In this document: positions 34,386 through 49,600 of the stretch, piece by piece | Numbering within the stretch: position 1 is the stretch's first letter | How the letters are laid out: each line of letters opens with the position of its first letter | NCBI GenBank assembly: GCA_008694505.1 | Contig: VZDJ01007747.1 | Location: 8,216,399 to 8,280,398, forward strand | From: Cyanoderma ruficeps | Taxonomy: Eukaryota > Chordata > Aves > Passeriformes > Timaliidae | Length of the DNA stretch: 64,000 nucleotides | Direction of reading: 5' to 3' | Notes under the pieces: generated by a model | What the model was told of the DNA's origin: nothing | The model's database searches: none | What the model saw: the letters and a program-made list of their open reading frames with translations, nothing else | Program-made: the position numbers and the translations under genes

Positions 34386-36920
34386 TGGGCACAGGGCTTC
34401 AGAAGGTTCTTGTTCATACCTGGGTGATCTCCCTGTAAATAAGGTGAGGTTTGAGGTCTGGGAGCCATTTGCTACATTTCTCCTTTGGCTACAGATGGCT
34501 CTGTAAGGAGGGTGAGAGTCCCTCTCCTCTCACTTGAGGGGGAACCTGAGTTCACCCCAAGCCCTTGTTCCTGTAGGGGAGGGGACTGTTCACCTATTAG
34601 CTTTCTGCCAGCTGGTCCCATACCCAGTATGACAGGCCCATAATCAGGACTTACCCCAGCAGTGGCCTCATGAGACAATATGTTGAGAACTCTGGCCTCC
34701 ATCAGCCTGTCTGGAAGACTTGAACCTAGGTCTCTGGCTGCCCAGGTTGGTCTCTCTCTTCTGGAATTCCCTTTCTTGTTTTGTATTTGTGAATGTAGTC
34801 TGCCTGTGGCGTCTGTGGGTTTTTTGTTTGACCTTTTTTTTAATAAAAACACTGCAGTATAGATTAGTTTGGCTTCCCAGGACTGGAATACAAACCTCAT
34901 GCATGCCTGCAGGTCAATCCTGCCTTCTGTCCAGCGCCAATGAGCATTCAGACTTGTTACTGCTCACTTTGGGACAGCATTAGCCCACTTCGTAGGAAGG
35001 CTGGTAATGCAAGTCTGTCCTTGTCAGAGTCCATTCAGCATCACAGAAATTGAAACTGAAATTCCTTTTTCGTTTTGTCTCATTCTTTCAATATTGGAAG
35101 TTAAAAGAACCAATAGATATTTCCTATTCAATACACCTACCAGAGATTGCCATTAATGTTAAATACAGAAAAATGGCCTATGTGCCTACCTTTTTCCAAG
35201 AAGAACACTCATTCCTCCACAAATGGCAAAGCAATTTGCTATTCTCCCTTAACTCATGCCATCAAAACTGCACTTCACATTTGCATTTAATTTTTCCCCA
35301 CTATTAGCTTTTTTTGACTGTTGTAGGTTTAAGGTTTCTTTGTCTTCTCAGGATTCCTTTTGGAAGTCACCAGTTAGTAGTTTCATACAGTTTTGTAGAG
35401 AACACTTAAGAGCAGAATAGGGGAAAAGCTGAGATGTATGGTGGAACCTGACTGATATGGAAAGTTAATGGGGTGAATTTTGAAAGTTGCTGGGACAGTT
35501 AACCTCTTACTGGCAACTTCAGCCCTTTTTCCTCTGCATAAGTGGGGGGCTGAGAAGGACCACATGTAACTGAAGGTACTACAGTGGACCTCAGCAAGCT
35601 TCAATTTACATGAATTCATAAAAGTGAAGCAATTGTAGAAAATGCAGTTGTAAGCTGTAATTTCTGTTTAAAAAATTGTAAATTCTCCCTGGACTAGAGC
35701 TCACTGGAGTAAACATGCTACTTGTTTACTTCACAAACAGTCAGAAAGTTTAATTTCACTAGAAGGTATTGTTATGTTATTTGAGGCTAATTCAAATTCA
35801 GAGAGATTTTTTTTTTTAAGTTTTACAGGTGTGTTGCATTTTTTCTTGTAGAACTACAGTGAAAATGGAATAAACACCTCCTTTACATGACCTGAGAAAA
35901 CCTTTTGGTAATCCCTTAAGTCCTAACTTACTTTATGCAACAGAAGCTTTAAATTCAGAAAGCTTCTTTCGTGACTTTGAACAAGTCATTAAAAAATAAA
36001 ATGTATGTGTTTTTCTTTATTTTGATATTAAAATGTATTTAATAGGGAGAAAGGAAGTGGTTAGAAAGTGGTAGAAGAGAGGAGGTGCACAAGGATGGTG
36101 TCCTGGTTGAAACAGGTACAGTGAGCTTGCATGTAAAGTCTAATCTGAAACAGTTGTAGATGCTTGTTCCCTAAGGTTTCCATTTTGCACTGGTTTAGCT
36201 GTGTTATTTGCAAAGAGAGATGTATACTGTGGCCTAAAGCAATATGGAAAGTAGAAGGTTAGAGACATTTAAGAAAGACAGAACTCTGCTCCTCTTTTTT
36301 GAGTATGAAAAGGGGGTAATATCTTGCTTCCTATAATATTCATCAACGGAAACTTAGAATTCAGTCTTGTATGTCAGCTTGTATTCAAGAAGTTAAGCCT
36401 CACCATTTACGCATTTTCACATCCTAGTTTTCCATTAGTGCAAGTGAAAATAGGGTCCCATGAATTCAGAGATAATCATCCATTGCTGTTGGTACAATTA
36501 TGGCATATCCCCTATCCTTCCTCTCATTCCTGGAAACAGTATAACCTGATGGTTTCCCTGCCATTGCCACAACATACGACTGAGCCTTGCCCTTTGCCTC
36601 TCATCGTGAAATTTCAAACACTCGAGGTTATAAACAGACCTTGCTGATGGAGCTGTGTCCTGAGAGAATCATGTTGTTCAAGTTGAAAAATGTTTTGATA
36701 ACATTTTTAACACTGCACAGTGCACAGACAGCCTGTATTCATTTACTCATGGTCAAATCAGAGATAAGAAGAAATGAGTGACATTTTAGATACCAGAGAA
36801 ATTATTCCTGAGTAGAATGACTCATGGAAAGCCCTTGAGAAAAGGACTGATCTTTGGCCTTGTGAAAGAGAATATTGGTTTTCTAATGACACAAAAGAGT
36901 AAACAAAGCCTTGAAAACAT

Positions 36921-36961
36921 AAATATCAGTGTTATTCTAAGAATTGATGACACTGATATTT
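36921..36961. repeat. 12-bp inverted repeat with 17-base loop
   Basis: AAATATCAGTGT (36921-36932) pairs perfectly with ACACTGATATTT (36950-36961). Too short for a typical miRNA precursor. Confidence 0.85.
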
Positions 36962-39540
36962 CATGTCGGCAGAAGACACTGGACATAACAAAATGCTGAA
37001 TTACACATAGATATGGAGTCATACTTCAAACAATTAGGTGAAGCCTGAAATTTATGGGAAGTATATCTAATAATATGATATTATATAGATTGATTGTAGT
37101 ATAACCCATGAACTAAATTGGATCCTAATGATAACATAATGGGAAATGTTGATTCAGCAGTCACTCTCAGCATGCTTTAATTGGGTTGACTTTTCAGATT
37201 TTCAGGTTTCTTTCAGAATGGGGTTGAGCTGGTGATACCAAGGTAGCCACTGCAGTGGACCTGCCTCCTCCTTTCATGACATGAAAGTGTGCTGGGTTAC
37301 CCAAAAGTGAAATTCTGCTGGCTGCTCCAGCAGTGTGTCAGAGAGAAGCATGGAGAACTTTTGTCTGTTCTGACATTCTGCCTGCCTTGTCTCCATTGTG
37401 GAGCTAAAACAGTCAGAAGGAAGGGCAAGCTTGAAGCTTTTCCCAGTGTTCCCCTCAAAATCATGGCATATGTACTACCTCCCTCTACCTTCTTCTATCA
37501 TCAAGAAGCAAAATGTGGTAGTTAAGTGAAAATACCTGCAAAAAGATGAAGACCTGGCCCTCATCATCTGCATGCTCCTTGAGGGAGGCTATTGCCTCCA
37601 CTGGAGTGACAGGATTTGTATTATTCAGCTGGTTCTATTTCTGGTTAAAAACCAAAATTCAGGTAAGCTAGTAGGATGCTACCAGAGATACTGGGAAAAG
37701 ACAAGTGATGTGGAGTGCCATGGATGTCAGGATTTAGCATTATGGGGCTCTTTTTTTTACATAAGAAACTGCATACACTTCAGCCAAGGTAAAACCTTTC
37801 TAAAGAAATGTTTCATTGTATTTTAGCAACTATTTAACATATGCAGTTATTCATTGTCCTTTTTTGTTTCTGTAGCCTTGGAAATACCTGAAGGCAGCAT
37901 ATGTTTTTTCCTTTACATATATTTTATAAATAATCAGTTTAAATTGCTTGCAATAAATGTAGGTGGGTAAAAGATTTTGAAGCTACTTGAGGTTGTGTCC
38001 AATGGTAATAATAACATGAATTGCCACAGAAAGCTGTGTTCCATTATGGCCTAAACTGAGAGAATACTGATCCAAAATTTTATTTCTTCATAAAGGTTAT
38101 AAAACTAATACCAGAACTGTGTGAAGCAATTTTTTTTCAATAATTAAATACTGAGCTAAACCTGAATTTTTAAAAAATGTAGACATATTGGAACTTCTGC
38201 AGAAACCACTGTTTCCCATTATTCACTAATCAGAGAAGACAAACCTTAAAATATGTTTTCCTAATTTTGAGGTTTCTGCATGAAAAGACATGTTTTGTCT
38301 TATCCCATTTCTCACAGTATCAGTGAACCTTCTTATCAGTGCTGCAGGAGTCTTTATGACAAAATTATTTACAGAGAGCTTGGATAAAAAAACCCCACAC
38401 CTAAATGTGATCTAATTAATTTCTTTAAATAGAAATTATCATCACTCTAAAGCTGTGTTCAAAAGACAAAATGTGCACTTTTTTAACACAAATAAAAAGT
38501 TCTACATATTATTTAAGTGTTCTTTTTCACAATCAACAATGGAAAGTTTGCAGTGTGTCATAAAATTTAACACAAACTTTCTTTATTATTACATTTCAGA
38601 CTGAGGTATGCTCATATTACTTCAATCATTAAATACCTACTATTCAGTTTCCAAGTTCAAACCACGGCATTTGTTCCTGCAAATAAGTACAAAACAAGGA
38701 AACTCATTATACATTCCAAAGAGGTGTATGCTGAAATACTAGTACATTGCTTGACCCCCGGTACTCCTTTCTGAAAGTAAAAAGGTAGACAAAAGCTGTT
38801 CTTCCTCAAAAGTCAGATCTTTAGATTCTTAACTGGGTCTATTTTTGTCAGTTTTTCCTACAGTGTCCACATAAGGCTATTAGAAGACTGTGCATGGATC
38901 AGTCAGCAGCACTTTACAAATAGCACTGAGCTGTGTGTCTCATTATCCCTGGGTGATCAGCAGCATCCTGCAGAGATCTTTGTGCAACTTTGACATGGCA
39001 GTCATCAAAATTGAAAAGCATTTTGAAGGATTAGTGGAGAGAAATGTTCCCCTTCCCAGGCAGGCATAAGCCACATAACTTTTCAGAAATTTTTTAGTAT
39101 TCAGATGATATACCTCATTTAAAGTGATAGCTATTAATTAAGCAGGATTTGAAGCCTGTTGACTATCATCTTCGAATAGAAAGGAGTAAGGCTTCTTAAT
39201 TTCTAGGCTTGAGGAACTCCCAAGACAAGGGTATTTTTTTTTAATTGGTGAAGATGACTGCTGCACTGCAAATGCTGTAAGGACAAGCAAGACTTGAAAC
39301 ATTAGCATTCACACTGGATCTCCTTGACAGGATTCAGTATCGCTGAGATGTAAGACCTCAGAGCCTGGGTGAGTCTCCCCAGAGACGTGTTTGGAGAAAA
39401 TATTCTACATGCAACATTTCTGCTTTGTTTAGGGGGAAGACATTGCATTGCTTGACACTTGTGATTTATACGACCACATTCCCATGGGTACATTATCAGT
39501 TCTTCTAGAAGCATCCTTGCTGTAAAATTACAAATATATA

Positions 39541-39620
39541 TTAAAAAAAAACCAAAAAACCCAAACCAAACCAAGCAAGCAAACCAATCTCCCCAGACCC
39601 AAATAAACCCTCCCCAGCCA
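39541..39620. repeat. A/C-rich low-complexity tract
   Basis: AAACC and CCAAA words repeat over about 80 bp, with almost no G or T on the plus strand for the first half. Confidence 0.7.
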
Positions 39621-42600
39621 GGATCCATCAATACCTGTCAGTCATTTAACGTAATACAATGAGATTAATGCTTCCAAATGTTACAGTGACGTCCAACTCA
39701 GAAAAAATCTACAACATCAATAAAGGCAGGAAGGGTAAAGAGGAACTTGTCTGCATGATAAATTATGATGCTTGCTACAAGCTACATTTATAGGGTACTT
39801 TGTAAACCTCAGAAAGATCTTATTGCACATTTACTATTGATAACACTATGATTTGTTTTTCTATTGTATATGCATTGTTTTCCTGGTGTACTTTATACCA
39901 TAATGATAAGAACCACAGAGGGGACCTTCTAGGGGCACATGATTACAGAGATCAGTTTCAATAGGCAACAATCAGTTCCAGATCTGGAACTTAGGCTTTG
40001 GCAGAAATACAGATGGAGGTATCTTAATCTCTGTTGTAGGACTAAAGAACAGCAAGAAATGAGACAACTGCAGCTCAGAAAGTTCTTCTCTGTATGGAGA
40101 TTACTATTTCTATGGTACTGTGGCCTTATAAACTTGCCTAGACTACTCCAGATGACTTCACATAGATTTTCTCAGACCACGTCTAAAAGGTGGATTCCTT
40201 TTGATTAAATTACTGCAGAGTAAGGCATAAGATCCCATAGTCTTGAAAAATTCTCACTTGCTCTAGTCACACATCAGAACACCAACAACTTTTAGGGATG
40301 ATAGATACTTGAAAACCCTCACTGAAATAAAATCAGTAATCGGTACAGTCCAGTTAACAGTTTTGTACAGATATGCGTTACTCATAACATTAAAAGCTCT
40401 TCTGCTTTCTACCACTTAGAAGTGTACACCATCCTGTGTTAAAATCATTTTGCCAAACTAACCAGATACATAGGCATGTTATTCATGAACTCCAGATTTC
40501 CACAAACTATGAGGCTAAACTTTCTTAAAAGTGACAGCTTGCTCTCAGAGATTAAAAAAATAACTTGGATGCTTTTACATTCTTCTGTCAATGTGTTGGT
40601 TATATAAGTTATAGTCAGTAGCATCTCTTAAATGTCATGTTAATTAATCATATTAAGCAATAAAATATATGACTGATAAATGGAAATATTCCCAATAAAA
40701 TACTTATAAACTAAATCTAAAGCTCTAAATGAGTATTATTTAAAACACCAAAGCCAGAGTCTTGCATTTATAAAAGCATATCAAGAGGAAGCTTTGAAGA
40801 GTTAGAGTTCAACAGAGAAGTTCAAATCTGGCAAGTTAATGGAATTTTAGCATGCTTTTTCATGAAAACTGCTGCAATCTTTTTGCCTAATGTAACCTCA
40901 TTTCAGTTAATGGCATTGAAGCATCCTAAAGCTAAATGACTGAGGCAGGATTGAGATCAAAAGTAGCTCTTAGACAGTAAAATGCTAAGTGCTGTATTAC
41001 AGACTTCCATCATTTATTTGCACTTTAAAAAATTGAGATGAAATCATTGAAAGTCCCTCTTTGCTACATGTTGCATGTTGCCTAGAATTATAATTTTTGA
41101 CTTGTTTTATCACCTGGTGTTCAGCACAACTCATGGAGTCAAAAAGATGCAAGTGATAACGTGGCCCTAATCCATGCCAAGCTTCACAGCTGCTAGAACA
41201 GGTAACAGAGCACCACACCACCTTTCTCCCTGAGAAATGTTGTGTCCATCAGCACATAGATGGGAATTGCGCATGTGTTATTTCAACACAGTAACTGTGC
41301 AAGCTTTTGGATAGATCTAATTATACATTATACACCTATTAGTAGAATAAGGATCATTTTTAATGCATGCTTATCAACAGTCACTGATGAAAGAGAGTGA
41401 AACTCATGCTGTGGATGGTTCGGCTTGAAGCCCTGGGTATCTTATGAAGGTTTAGATGTCATTAAGAAAAATCCATTGTTTTCAAGAATAATTATTTCCC
41501 TGCTGAGAAAACATCTCCAGACTGCAAAACCAGTATATTAACTTAGCATACAAAAGCAATCTTATATTTTTTCCACTAGGATGATAGAAACACTAATAAG
41601 AAACCAAAAGTGCAAAAATGTTTATTGATGGGAAGTCAGACACACTTAGAGAACAAAAACCTTTTTTTCTTTTTAAAGCAAGGTATCAGGAGTTCCATAT
41701 GACTCCACAAACACATACTGTTAATAAAATATTTAGGTCCCACTGGAGTTAAAGATAACCTGGAGTTTTCCTAGCAGTTATCACTGAGAACTTTTCTTGG
41801 CCTTACACAAGACTGTTTGGAACTACTGGCACTTTGCAGGAGAATACAAAAATCTTATGCACCTGTGTCAAGGCTGCCTGCTCTTTTTCTGAGATACACT
41901 GGCATAGCCAGGCAAACATATTGCTCTGGACTCATTCTCCTTTGGGCTCTTTTGATCCCTCCACATGCAGAAACAAGAAAAGGTTGCCTCAGAGCCATAA
42001 ATTTCCTAAACTCCGGTTCTGGGCTGATTTATGTTGCACCTTAACCGTCTCTGATGTTAGCCTAGGGGTGTGACAGACAAGGCTGTACATGCTGCATATT
42101 TCAATTACACTATGCTGTTATAACCAACTACTCTGAACAGCAAAGACAGGGAGTAGTACTGAGATTTACTGTAACATTTAGAATAGAAAGTGGTTGGTTT
42201 TCAGCAACAGGAGGAAGAGTGAAAGTAGGTAAATGAACTAAATATTTTAAAATACTTTAGCCCTAGACCAAAAGTCTTGTTTTCATCCATAGAACAGGAA
42301 CATGCAAAGGGCAATACTTTCCATGTAGCCCCTATTCATACTGCCTTGGATTGTTGTCCAGCAGTTGGGGTGATCAGGCAAAACACAGTCTCTGAGCACC
42401 TAAAATCCTTAGTTTTTCTTCTGAAATATTGTGTACTTAGATATAGATTCTGATAGAGAAGGCCTTCTCCTATAGGATTAACAGGAGACTTTTAGGTGCT
42501 GAGGGATTTAGTTTCTGTAGTCTTCAGATCTTGTACTACTGTCATACCTTGTGTTGCATGCTGAAAAATAATCAATCCTAGATTTTCCTTATGTACGAAT

Positions 42601-45600
42601 CAGTCTGGGTTTAGAAAGCACAAGTTTTTCAAGTAATTTCTTCCAGTATAAAGGCAATAAGGCATCTCCATGAGATGCATGCCAGACTGGATGAAAAATC
42701 TGTATTTCGAACAGGAAATAATTTAGGATAATAATTTCAAATATGAAACGTAATCAAAGAGAGGGAAGCTAAGATTAATGCAATCTATTTATGAGGAGAC
42801 AGGTGAGACAGTTACATCAACTCCATAAATTCCACTTCACTCTTTCCTATGAGTTATTCAAGCTTTCAGAAAAATCATAAAGTAGGAAAAAAAAATCCCT
42901 GTGCAAGTGGTGAAGGAGGGTTTGGTTTTTCACATTATATTATTGAGAGCATGATTTTCTAACCTTTACTATTGGAATAGTAAAGTTAGTTAATACATTA
43001 ATGAATTTAAAAACTTAAGATTTTGGATTTACTGTTTGAATAGTCTAAACAATTGGAATTTATCTTAAATTTAATTTTATTCAGGAAAACAGAAAACATA
43101 TGGATTTTTAGATCAAAATCTTAACTTCTCTTTAAACCTTGCTCATCTATCAGTTTGCTACTTCCCATATCAGTCATGAGTCATTTGTCCTAAAACCATC
43201 ATCAATAAATAATTCATGTTCTTAGCCTACAATAAACCTCTCCTTGCTTTCAGTTCAAAGGGCTTTGTGAATACCTCCAAGTAGTATAAGATTTGTGAGG
43301 AAACTATCTACATCATTATGGTACAATAAGAAACAGCAATTGTAACCTTAAAAGTAAAGCAACGGCTATTTTACTAAGATTTTTAAAAACTGTCATTCTC
43401 TGATAACTGATGCAAAATATTGATTTGGGGGGGTTTAATTCAGATTGATAATAACCATATCAATGATTTATTTTCAATTTTAAAAATTGAGTGCCTAAAT
43501 ATTGGCCACTTGAATTCTGCACCAATAAGCAGGGAAACCACAGTTCCCCTAAATGGGGCTGATGGACTCACAACAAATCATTTTCACCACGTTCAGCAAT
43601 CAGCTTCCCTGTTACCTAATGGCATCTTGTCAGTATAATGAAAACAGTAGTTCAGTGGAAAAAAAGGAAAATATCACCTGTGGTCCACAATTAAAAGAGA
43701 TAAGAGAGAAGAAAGCAGTAGGTTGGGCATTCAGATATTACTGTCCTTACTGACGCACTGCACACACAGTAGCCAGGGAAACAAAGGAGACGAAGGACTG
43801 GTTACATTTATTTATTTTAGTAACTGACAGTCCTGATTCTATAAATAATCATTTAAGTCTAAGCAGAAAGTAATAATATAAAAATATGCACTTTCCTCAA
43901 TTTAACCAAGTTATGCAGTCTTTATAGCTGTTCTTTTTGAGTGCTGATTACAGCATTACTGTGGCATCTAAATGCCTTCCAGCAGCTCTCTGGTAATGTG
44001 GTTACTAATTGCTATGTTATATTCTATTAGAGAGCTTCATCTTGCAAAATGTTGTAAGGGTTGCCTTTGGAACAAAGACAAATCACCATTTGTCAGCATC
44101 AGAATTTCAGGAATGGACTGGAAAGTTCATATTTTCTCCAATCTGTTACATTTCGTTACACACACATATACATTCAGCATAGTCTGGTTCTCTCTCTCTT
44201 TAAAAAAAACTGAGCAAGAACTTCCAGTACTGTAAAACTGAGGATTTGTGTCACTTGTTGGAATAAGCTACAATGTTTATAATGCTTAATCTAGAAATTT
44301 TTTTCCTTTTCAACTGACATACGGAAAATAAATTATTGGTAATACAAAAGGAATTTGTTATCTTATAGCTACTTTTTGATTACCTCTAAGGCTTTTGACT
44401 AAACTGTTCAATTTATAGCAGCCACAGAAATTTGTTCCTATCAATCAACAGGAAGGCTCACATGTAGAACAAAGAACAACTCCACTATGGCAGAGGACTT
44501 AAATGGATATCCCAGGTGGTCTCTTCTAGTATTGTGTACCTCCAAAAGTGCCAAGAGGAAAGCACAACAGCTTGGGAAGCTGCATTTTTAGGAATATTAT
44601 ACTGCAATTTTTTTTGCACTGTTTAACAAATCTAAATGCTAGCAATAGGTATAGTCAAATTTAAATGAGATACAGTAAATTAGTCTTGGATCTGAAGTGC
44701 ATTCAGTTTCCTAAAAGAGTAAGTGATAAGAATTGTTATGGTTTGAAAATCAATCTTGGGAAATTTTTACAATGGCAGTGTAATCAGAGTATCCATGTAC
44801 AGCATTGCATTACAGGGTTATCCATTCATGGCTATTAAGTTAAAAGAAAACAAGAGAAATTTCTATAATATTGTGTGTGCATATATCTGCCTATATCTAA
44901 TCTCTGTCTATATCCACACACTTGCACATATGCATATATGAAGCTACATAAAACCATATAATCACCTTTATTTTACTGACCAAGGATTAACACTGCTGTG
45001 CCAGTAACAATTTCTTATTACTATTGCTCAGCTTTAGACAGAACATGCATATTTTTTGTACATCCTGTCAGTTGCCTTCATCCAACCAAACACTTGATTC
45101 AAAAGCTGAAAGCTTACCCACAGTCCTATGAACAGTCCAAACAGACTGTCCCAGCTTTCAGTGGATGAGTTATGACATTCAGTCATATGCCTGAAACTAC
45201 ACCATGAGTAGAAAACTGCATTTAATTTCTGCAAAGTTATTTGTTAAGTATCTGCTAAAAAATTTAGTTTAAAGCTTATACCAAGGTAACAGTACTATTG
45301 TCAAAAAAGACTGACAAAGTATTATGCATTTATTCTTTCTCATTCCTTCCTCTCATAATTTCTCTTGCCCCTTCTGTTTCAGTTTTTAATTTTCCAGCAC
45401 CCCAGGATTTGAGGATTGAGATTGATGTAGTTAGAAGAATTGGACTGTAAATCAACAATCACTTGTTCCTTTATTGTTTGCATGTTACATCTAATAAAAA
45501 AAAAAGGAAAAAAGAAAAACTGAATTTTAAAAACCTTACATTGGTACATAGTGAGTTTAAGTTCATTGCCATAGTGACTACTGCTTATTTCTCAAGCTCA

Positions 45601-46631
45601 GTCTTTCTACAATAACAAAGCTATCACCCACACATCTCTCTGCTTATTCTTCCTCCAATAAACATTCTAATACACATAGTACCAGAGAATAATTACAGTA
45701 GATACTGTACTTTGGTGTTTTTATGAAAAATCACAGAAAAGAATGTGACCTCTGTGTGTGGTGAGAACTAATGTGGAAAAATGTACAAAGATAGGAGTTA
45801 ACTTACTGAAAAGAGAAATATCAGTTGCAAGGGATTCATGAATTTCTCTAATATTCATCTTACGATTTTAAAAGGTGAAGATATATGGCCTCTTTTCTGA
45901 TTTTTCTGAAGTCATATTGAACTTAGGCAATTTGCAAACTTACTTTTTAAAGCAACAAACATTATTACAGTTTCTAAAATGAATCTGTTCTAAAACTTAT
46001 GTTCCCAAGCTTCCCTACAATTTTTCCTTTGCAGAGCCTCCAGTTATGCAGTTTTTCACTTGAGTTATTACCTCTTTTAGGCAGAGAAGGTAAAAAGTTG
46101 CTACAGACATCCCATATCCTTTTCCAATTCTCCAGTCCATTCTCTATAGAATTATTGCAAAGGGACCTTACAAAATTATGGAAGAAGACAAATGGTTTTC
46201 ACTTACATTAACATTAAAAGGGTTTTAATTCATTGTGAAGTCACATCTAACACCTAGGATCTTATAAGTGTGTAAGAACTGAAGTTCTATCAGTGTATCA
46301 TTATAAAGTAGCAAAACCCCCAAAAATGTTATTTATTTGGAACCATGTTATTCATAAAATTTGGCTTCTTTCAACCAACATGGGGTTTTTTTTCCAGAGG
46401 GGAGGAGAGGATTTTAGATGCCTCTTAGTGCCTTATTTCATAGTTTTATCAAAATGTTACATTTGAAAAAAAAACAGCTGAAACAACTAATTTTGAACAT
46501 TTAATGGCAGAATGAAATTTTCTCAGCTCACAACAGCATTCTACCCCAAATTTTATCAAGATTATGAGAAAAAAAATATTTAAAAACTTTTTGTAAACCT
46601 GAACAGTATACTCTTTTTTTTTTTTTACAAA

Positions 46632-46680
46632 NNNNNNNNNNNNNNNNNNNNNNNNNNNNNNNNNNNNNNNNNNNNNNNNN
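46632..46680. other. Assembly gap (49 N)
   Basis: A run of N preceded by a 14-base T run and followed by a 15-base A run. The size is presumably an estimate. Confidence 0.98.
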
Positions 46681-49600
46681 AAAAAAAAAAAAAAAGCTGT
46701 TATTTCAACTCTAATTTCAGTGTTCAGTGAAGCTATTACACATTTTCCTCAACCATTCACCACACTGGAACTTTACCAAAGCATTTGCAAGCTTTGTTGC
46801 CTCTCTTAGCAATCTGGTGCCTGGAGGGAGATAACAGCAAATGTTGTTTCTCTCTCTAACCCATAGTCAAAAAGAACATTGGCACTAAATCAGTAACTTT
46901 GTTGCCAATGCTACTTTTTTTATCCTCAGTGCTTTACCAGCTTCTTATTGTTTCCCACCTTCATTGACTTGATCTTCTTTTGCCCTCCTTTAGACAGTTG
47001 TTGTAATGGGACTTCATGGGTTGAGCACTTACCCTGGCAGATTGACCTTACTCACCTTACTTGGACATAGAAATATTTCTTTCAGGTTCATGAAGAAAGA
47101 TTTTCTAAAAGAGCCATTACTTCAAAGGCAGGCTGTCTGTGTAGATACTGTGTCCCTTGGAGATCTGTTCTGTCCATTATATCATATATGTGTNATTCTG
47201 CAAGTTAGAAAGACCTTTGAGTCTCTTAAGCAGCTTTTTCAGCAGTTGGAATTATCTCTTATCTTTCTCAGCAGATTCATCCTTCCCAGCTTCCCAGTTT
47301 TGTCTAGGGGAAGGCAGCCAAAGATTTCTTCCAAAAACCTTGAATCCAGGAACTAATTGTCATTGAAAGGCGGTAGCAAAATTCTGAGCAGGTTTTCTGC
47401 AATAATCAGGACACAAGAAAATGCATAGCTCATATGCAGCAACTCCATGAATGTTCAGTGCAGTAAAGAATGTACATATTATATTCCAATGAAAGTTTTT
47501 ACTTATGAATTTCTATAGGCCTCACAGTAGGACCTCAATATTTAATATTGACTCAATCAAATGTAACCTAGTATTACATTTAAAACTCCCAGCATCACAA
47601 ATTATAAATTCAAAGCAATTCTAAGAAGCTGCCAAAGGGGATCAGCAGGGAAAATCCTAAGACTACGATATGAATGGCTAGCGATGACAATCAATTTCTT
47701 CTATTAAAATGTTGTTATTGTATGCTGGGTTCATTTCACATACTATATGATTCAGACACAGTTACCTTCCATGACTGTAATGATAACCTTTTAGAAATTT
47801 AGAAAACTGACCATCAAGTTCTTTGCATGTTTCGAATGAGAGAGCTGGTAAGATCATCTGAAGGGCTGGCCAGAAAGAGTAATATACTTTTTAAAAAGGA
47901 ACAGAGCATAAGGAAAATCATGAAACAAACTCCACAGGGTAAAATGAGAACATCCAGGAGTACGCTAGTGTTCGCAAAACACCAATAGGCCTGGAACATA
48001 AAGGAAAATCAGTACCTCCTACTACCCTTTTATCTGGCCAAATTCATAGTGAACCCAGAGAGGAATTCCGTTTTGTTCTCCTAGACTTTTATCCATCTTA
48101 TGAATGCAGACTTACTGAGAAAAAGGCTGTTAGTCACAATACCAGGCTATAGCCATTTCATTTTAGAAATGTGACAGAATACACTGTGTCAAAGTCAAAT
48201 TATATTTTACTGTGGTAGTTTGGAAAAGTCAAGAAGTTACAGTATTCTAAAAACCTCTAGATTTTTAATTCAGTCACTTTATTCAAAGTTATCTTATCGG
48301 TTTATATGAATTTATTACACATTTATATGCAAAAGCTTTAATGCATAAACCAGATATATGTCCTTGCAATTATTTGCTAAGACATTCAGTTTAAAAAATC
48401 TCCAGACTGGATATTAAAATAAAGTGCACCTCTATATCTTAGGGGCTGGACCCCAGTTAAAACAATTTCACATTTCAGATCTCAGTTATTATTTCTCTCT
48501 TTCAAAAAAATGCTGCTGTTCAAACTTAAATATTTGACGCAAATGAGCTTCAGTGAACGCAGTAAATAAGCGCTCTCATTTTATGAGTATCACATATCAC
48601 AGTCTCCAAGCACTTTACAAGGGAGGATACAGGCTGAGTCATATATAATTTCATAAGTCAAGCTTAGCTGAATCAAGGCAATTCCTTCTAAGTTAAAACT
48701 CTGAAAGTGAGTTGAAAATTGAAGTTCACAGTGATTCAACACAGTAATTGCTGGTAAAAGTGACTGATTGTAGCAAGACAGTTTGAAATCACTGGCATAC
48801 CAGAATATGCTTGGAGAAATCTCAAATATCAGGGCTAGTAACATTGCTTAGCCTAGTCATAGAAACACAGAATCAACAGAATCTTGACCACAGCCATTTC
48901 TTGAATTCAGTTTTGACACAATTGCGTAACTTTCTTTTCTCATTGGATGTAGCCCTGCAACAATCTGTCTCTTCCACACAGTTTCCAGGTGACCAAAAGA
49001 AAAAAAAAACCCGCAGAAATACCAGGTTTTGGAATGTGAAGACTCACACCATGGATTACTGCACATGATTGTAGAGTTTACTAGAAAATGTGTACTTCCA
49101 TGATTATTATATTTCTTGGAAAAGAGTTAACATCTTCTACAGCATAGTGTGCATGAAAGGTGTTTCTATATGGAAAAGCAAAAATGGTTGCCAGAATGCA
49201 AAACTTAAATCCTAAGACAGCAACACTTAGCTGAAAACAAAGCTTAAATCCTAAAACCTTAAAGCAGTAAGTACTCAGGCTCTAGACAAAGTCTAACCAA
49301 GCTTTTTTGTTCAGAAAACAACATTTTGTGGCTTACACAATGGGGGCCACCCAAGACAGTTGGCCTCATAGCAGGTCAGAGCTAACACCGATGGATTAAG
49401 AAGTATTTTCCTTATTAAAAAGTTAGGATGTAGCTTGACTAATATATTTACATGGCCATGGCAACCCAAGCACTGTGCATTCCCATCTTTAGACATTCAG
49501 TCATTCCTCCCACCAACCTCTGCCTTCACACTGGAACAAGTGTTTGTGTAACCAGCTGACAAATAGGACCAATGTCCCCATTCAAATCCCTTCTTTATTG

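Larger units (their letters stand above)
34386..46612. other. Intergenic, AT-rich, no gene seen
   Basis: About 12 kb. No exon with recognisable protein content. Noted: a 12-bp stem hairpin at 36921-36961, an A/C-rich low-complexity tract at 39541-39620, and AT-rich microsatellite-like sequence near 44880-44940. Confidence 0.5.

Noticed and set aside
34070..34900. Minus-strand frames of 132 and 142 codons
   Set aside because: They lie on a polypurine tract and its flank; no domain, low-complexity content.
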